Below the pieces are notes generated by a model. It searched no databases and had not been told where the DNA came from. It was given only the letters and a program-made list of their open reading frames with translations. From Acinetobacter vivianii (GTDB taxonomy: Bacteria; Pseudomonadota; Gammaproteobacteria; Pseudomonadales; Moraxellaceae): 64,000 bases of DNA. The stretch spans positions 62,001 to 126,000 of the forward strand of contig NZ_BMDR01000002.1 of assembly GCF_014635885.1 (NCBI RefSeq). The letters run 5' to 3'. Within the stretch, counting starts at the first letter, position 1, and every line of letters begins with the position of its first letter. A program made the translations under genes and the position numbers. This document shows, piece after piece, positions 63,003-64,000 of this stretch.

Positions 63003-63409
63003 TTTGAAGCGCTCCTTTTTTTATTTATTTCTAAAGCAGCAACTATCTTCCAAAGCTCATATTCAGTACAAAATTGAACCTGGTCTTTTTTAAACATATT
63101 ACGCGCGCATCCGTGAGCGTAATTCCAATGTTTGCCGCTATCAGCAAGCAAGGCTTCAATTTTATCAATAAGCTGTTGTTTGGTAAGTGCTGCTTTAGGC
63201 TTTTGCCCGAACTCTGGTTTAGAAAAACCCAGTGTTTCCATGTGCTTTAAAACCTTTACCAATTCATCATCGGTCATGTCTTTAGCAGATCGCTTGCCAG
63301 CGACCTGCTCAAGCAAGTCTCGATAAGTTTCTTCATCGAGTCCGAGCTTGTTTTTACCCATGTGAATTGCAGCAATACGGCTTTTACGCAATTTTGCTAA
63401 GACTTTCAC
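62999..63409 (-). CDS. gemA: GemA/gp16-like regulatory protein
   Basis: A 136-residue protein: RKSRIAAIHMGKNKLGLDEETYRDLLEQVAGKRSAKDMTDDELVKVLKHMETLGF is the DUF1018 (GemA) pattern. In Mu it influences host gene expression. It overlaps the upstream gene by 26 bases. Confidence 0.9.
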   Translation of the reverse strand: MKVLAKLRKSRIAAIHMGKNKLGLDEETYRDLLEQVAGKRSAKDMTDDELVKVLKHMETLGFSKPEFGQKPKAALTKQQLIDKIEALLADSGKHWNYAHGCARNMFKKDQVQFCTEYELWKIVAALEINKKRSASK

Positions 63410-63824
63410 GAGCCGTTGACTCCTTAATTAATTCGATAGAATCACTAACTTTAAGCAAATGGTTTAAAGCTGCTCGCGACGTATTAAAGAAAGGCCAGGG
63501 TCTTTCTATAACCTCATCAAGATCGGGAAATTCTTTATAAGCTCTACGTTTTCCATAGAGCTTAATAATTTTCTGTTTTTTTAATGGGGAATATCTATTT
63601 TTCCTTTTGACAGGCAAATATTTTGTGAATGGATAATCTTCAGGTTTGGTAAACCATTTGCCCTCAAGTTTATCGTTAACATAAATTCCGACAATCAGTT
63701 TTAATTCAAAACGTTCAAGTGCCAGGCTGATTTTAAATTCATCACATTTTAAATTTACCGTTTTAAGCTGTGAATTAAGCTGCTCAAGCACAAACGCTTT
63801 ATCTTCTTTTGATAGGGTAGCCAT
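63384..63824 (-). CDS. Hypothetical early phage protein
   Basis: A 146-residue basic protein (KRKNRYSPLKKQKIIKLYGKRRAYKEFPD), no known family. It overlaps its neighbours (TAATG at 63824; 26 bases with gemA). Confidence 0.65.
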   Translation of the reverse strand: MATLSKEDKAFVLEQLNSQLKTVNLKCDEFKISLALERFELKLIVGIYVNDKLEGKWFTKPEDYPFTKYLPVKRKNRYSPLKKQKIIKLYGKRRAYKEFPDLDEVIERPWPFFNTSRAALNHLLKVSDSIELIKESTARESLSKIA

Positions 63825-64000
63825 TAGATCACCTTCATTGCCGCTTGTATTAATCCACCTAAGCCCGCTACAGCTAAAACAATTGCCACCCCAGCTTTAG
63901 CCGCATAAGCTCGTTTTTCAAATACAGTTAAGCCGTTATTTTTAAGAGCGACTAAATCAGTTTTAGCCTCATTAAAACAGGCAACCACACCAATAAAAAA
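63824..64000 (-). CDS. Partial phage protein with a membrane helix, N-terminus off window
   Basis: Fifty-eight codons and a stop are open to the window edge. The end VAIVLAVAGLGGLIQAAMKVI is a membrane-type helix. Its stop overlaps the next start (TAATG). Small membrane proteins are common in the Mu early region; function unknown. Confidence 0.6.
   Translation of the reverse strand, partial: FFIGVVACFNEAKTDLVALKNNGLTVFEKRAYAAKAGVAIVLAVAGLGGLIQAAMKVI

Larger units (their letters stand above)
37011..64000 (-). mobile_element. Mu-like transposable prophage, late half (continues beyond window)
   Basis: About 27 kb in which every gene is on the minus strand and follows the Mu order from gemA and mor to gp48 and tail fibres. 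The right end is placed at the TG of 37011-37012 (TGTAAGTTTTCGGCG), since Mu-type ends begin 5'-TG and short direct repeats follow it; the exact base is inferred. The other end, with the transposase and repressor genes, lies beyond 64,000. Almost all expected late genes are intact, except for the split tail sheath, so the element may still be partly functional. Confidence 0.92.

Overview
The window is Acinetobacter-type chromosome (1 to about 37.0 kb) joined to most of the late half of a Mu-like transposable prophage (about 37.0 kb to the right edge). The genus call rests on gene order: a glycosyltransferase-rich locus lies between ilvE and aspS, which is where Acinetobacter keeps its lipooligosaccharide outer-core (OC) locus. 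The codon usage of the host genes is AT-leaning. The species cannot be named from this window.

Host region. 1-4.4 kb: tgt (cut by the left edge), a LemA-family gene with a membrane-protein partner, queA and a tRNA-Leu(CAA) with its own promoter and terminator. tgt and queA both serve queuosine synthesis. 4.4-7.0 kb: a very AT-rich two-gene insert of unknown function, whose first gene appears to be shortened by an in-frame stop. 7.0-12.1 kb: an orphan histidine kinase, glnE (nitrogen control of glutamine synthetase) and ilvE. 12.2-27.1 kb: the OC locus. It supplies UDP-glucuronate and UDP-galacturonate (ugd plus a 4-epimerase) and many transferases: GT8-like, four GT25-type, a capsule-synthesis/GT32-like protein, a Stealth phosphotransferase, a TupA-like ATP-grasp protein, a HAD-domain protein and a late lipid A acyltransferase. 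27.4-37.0 kb: aspS, a DUF4184 membrane protein, a Zur-box-controlled ZnuD-like zinc receptor, a PLD-family protein, two RcnB-like periplasmic proteins and a PsiE-family protein.

Prophage (about 37,011 to beyond 64,000, every gene on the minus strand). Read in transcription order, from the right edge leftwards: a partial membrane gene, a hypothetical gene, gemA, mor, the lysis group, small and large terminase, a com-like DNA-modification cassette, portal, Mu F-like head protein, gpG-like protein, protease/scaffold, decoration protein, major capsid, gp36, gp37, tail sheath (split into three reading frames), tail tube, tail chaperone with a probable -1 frameshift product, tape measure, gp43-gp48 baseplate genes and tail fibres. 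The phage right end lies near 37,011 and carries four direct copies of an ATTTTGCAC motif that look like transposase binding sites.

Most notable. (1) A five-gene cassette at 56.5-58.5 kb: a Com zinc finger, an overlapping 51-residue protein, an ABC-ATPase fused to a GNAT domain that could be Mom-like, and a formyltransferase-like protein with Gly in place of the usual catalytic Asn; this may be a complex DNA-modification pathway. (2) A recurring palindrome GGAA-N4-TTCC in front of each of the five late gene blocks, a candidate binding site for the late activator (Mor or a C-like protein). (3) A tail sheath split over three frames, a barnase/EndoU-like domain on the F-like head protein, and a hairpin that holds the Shine-Dalgarno of the gp43-like gene.
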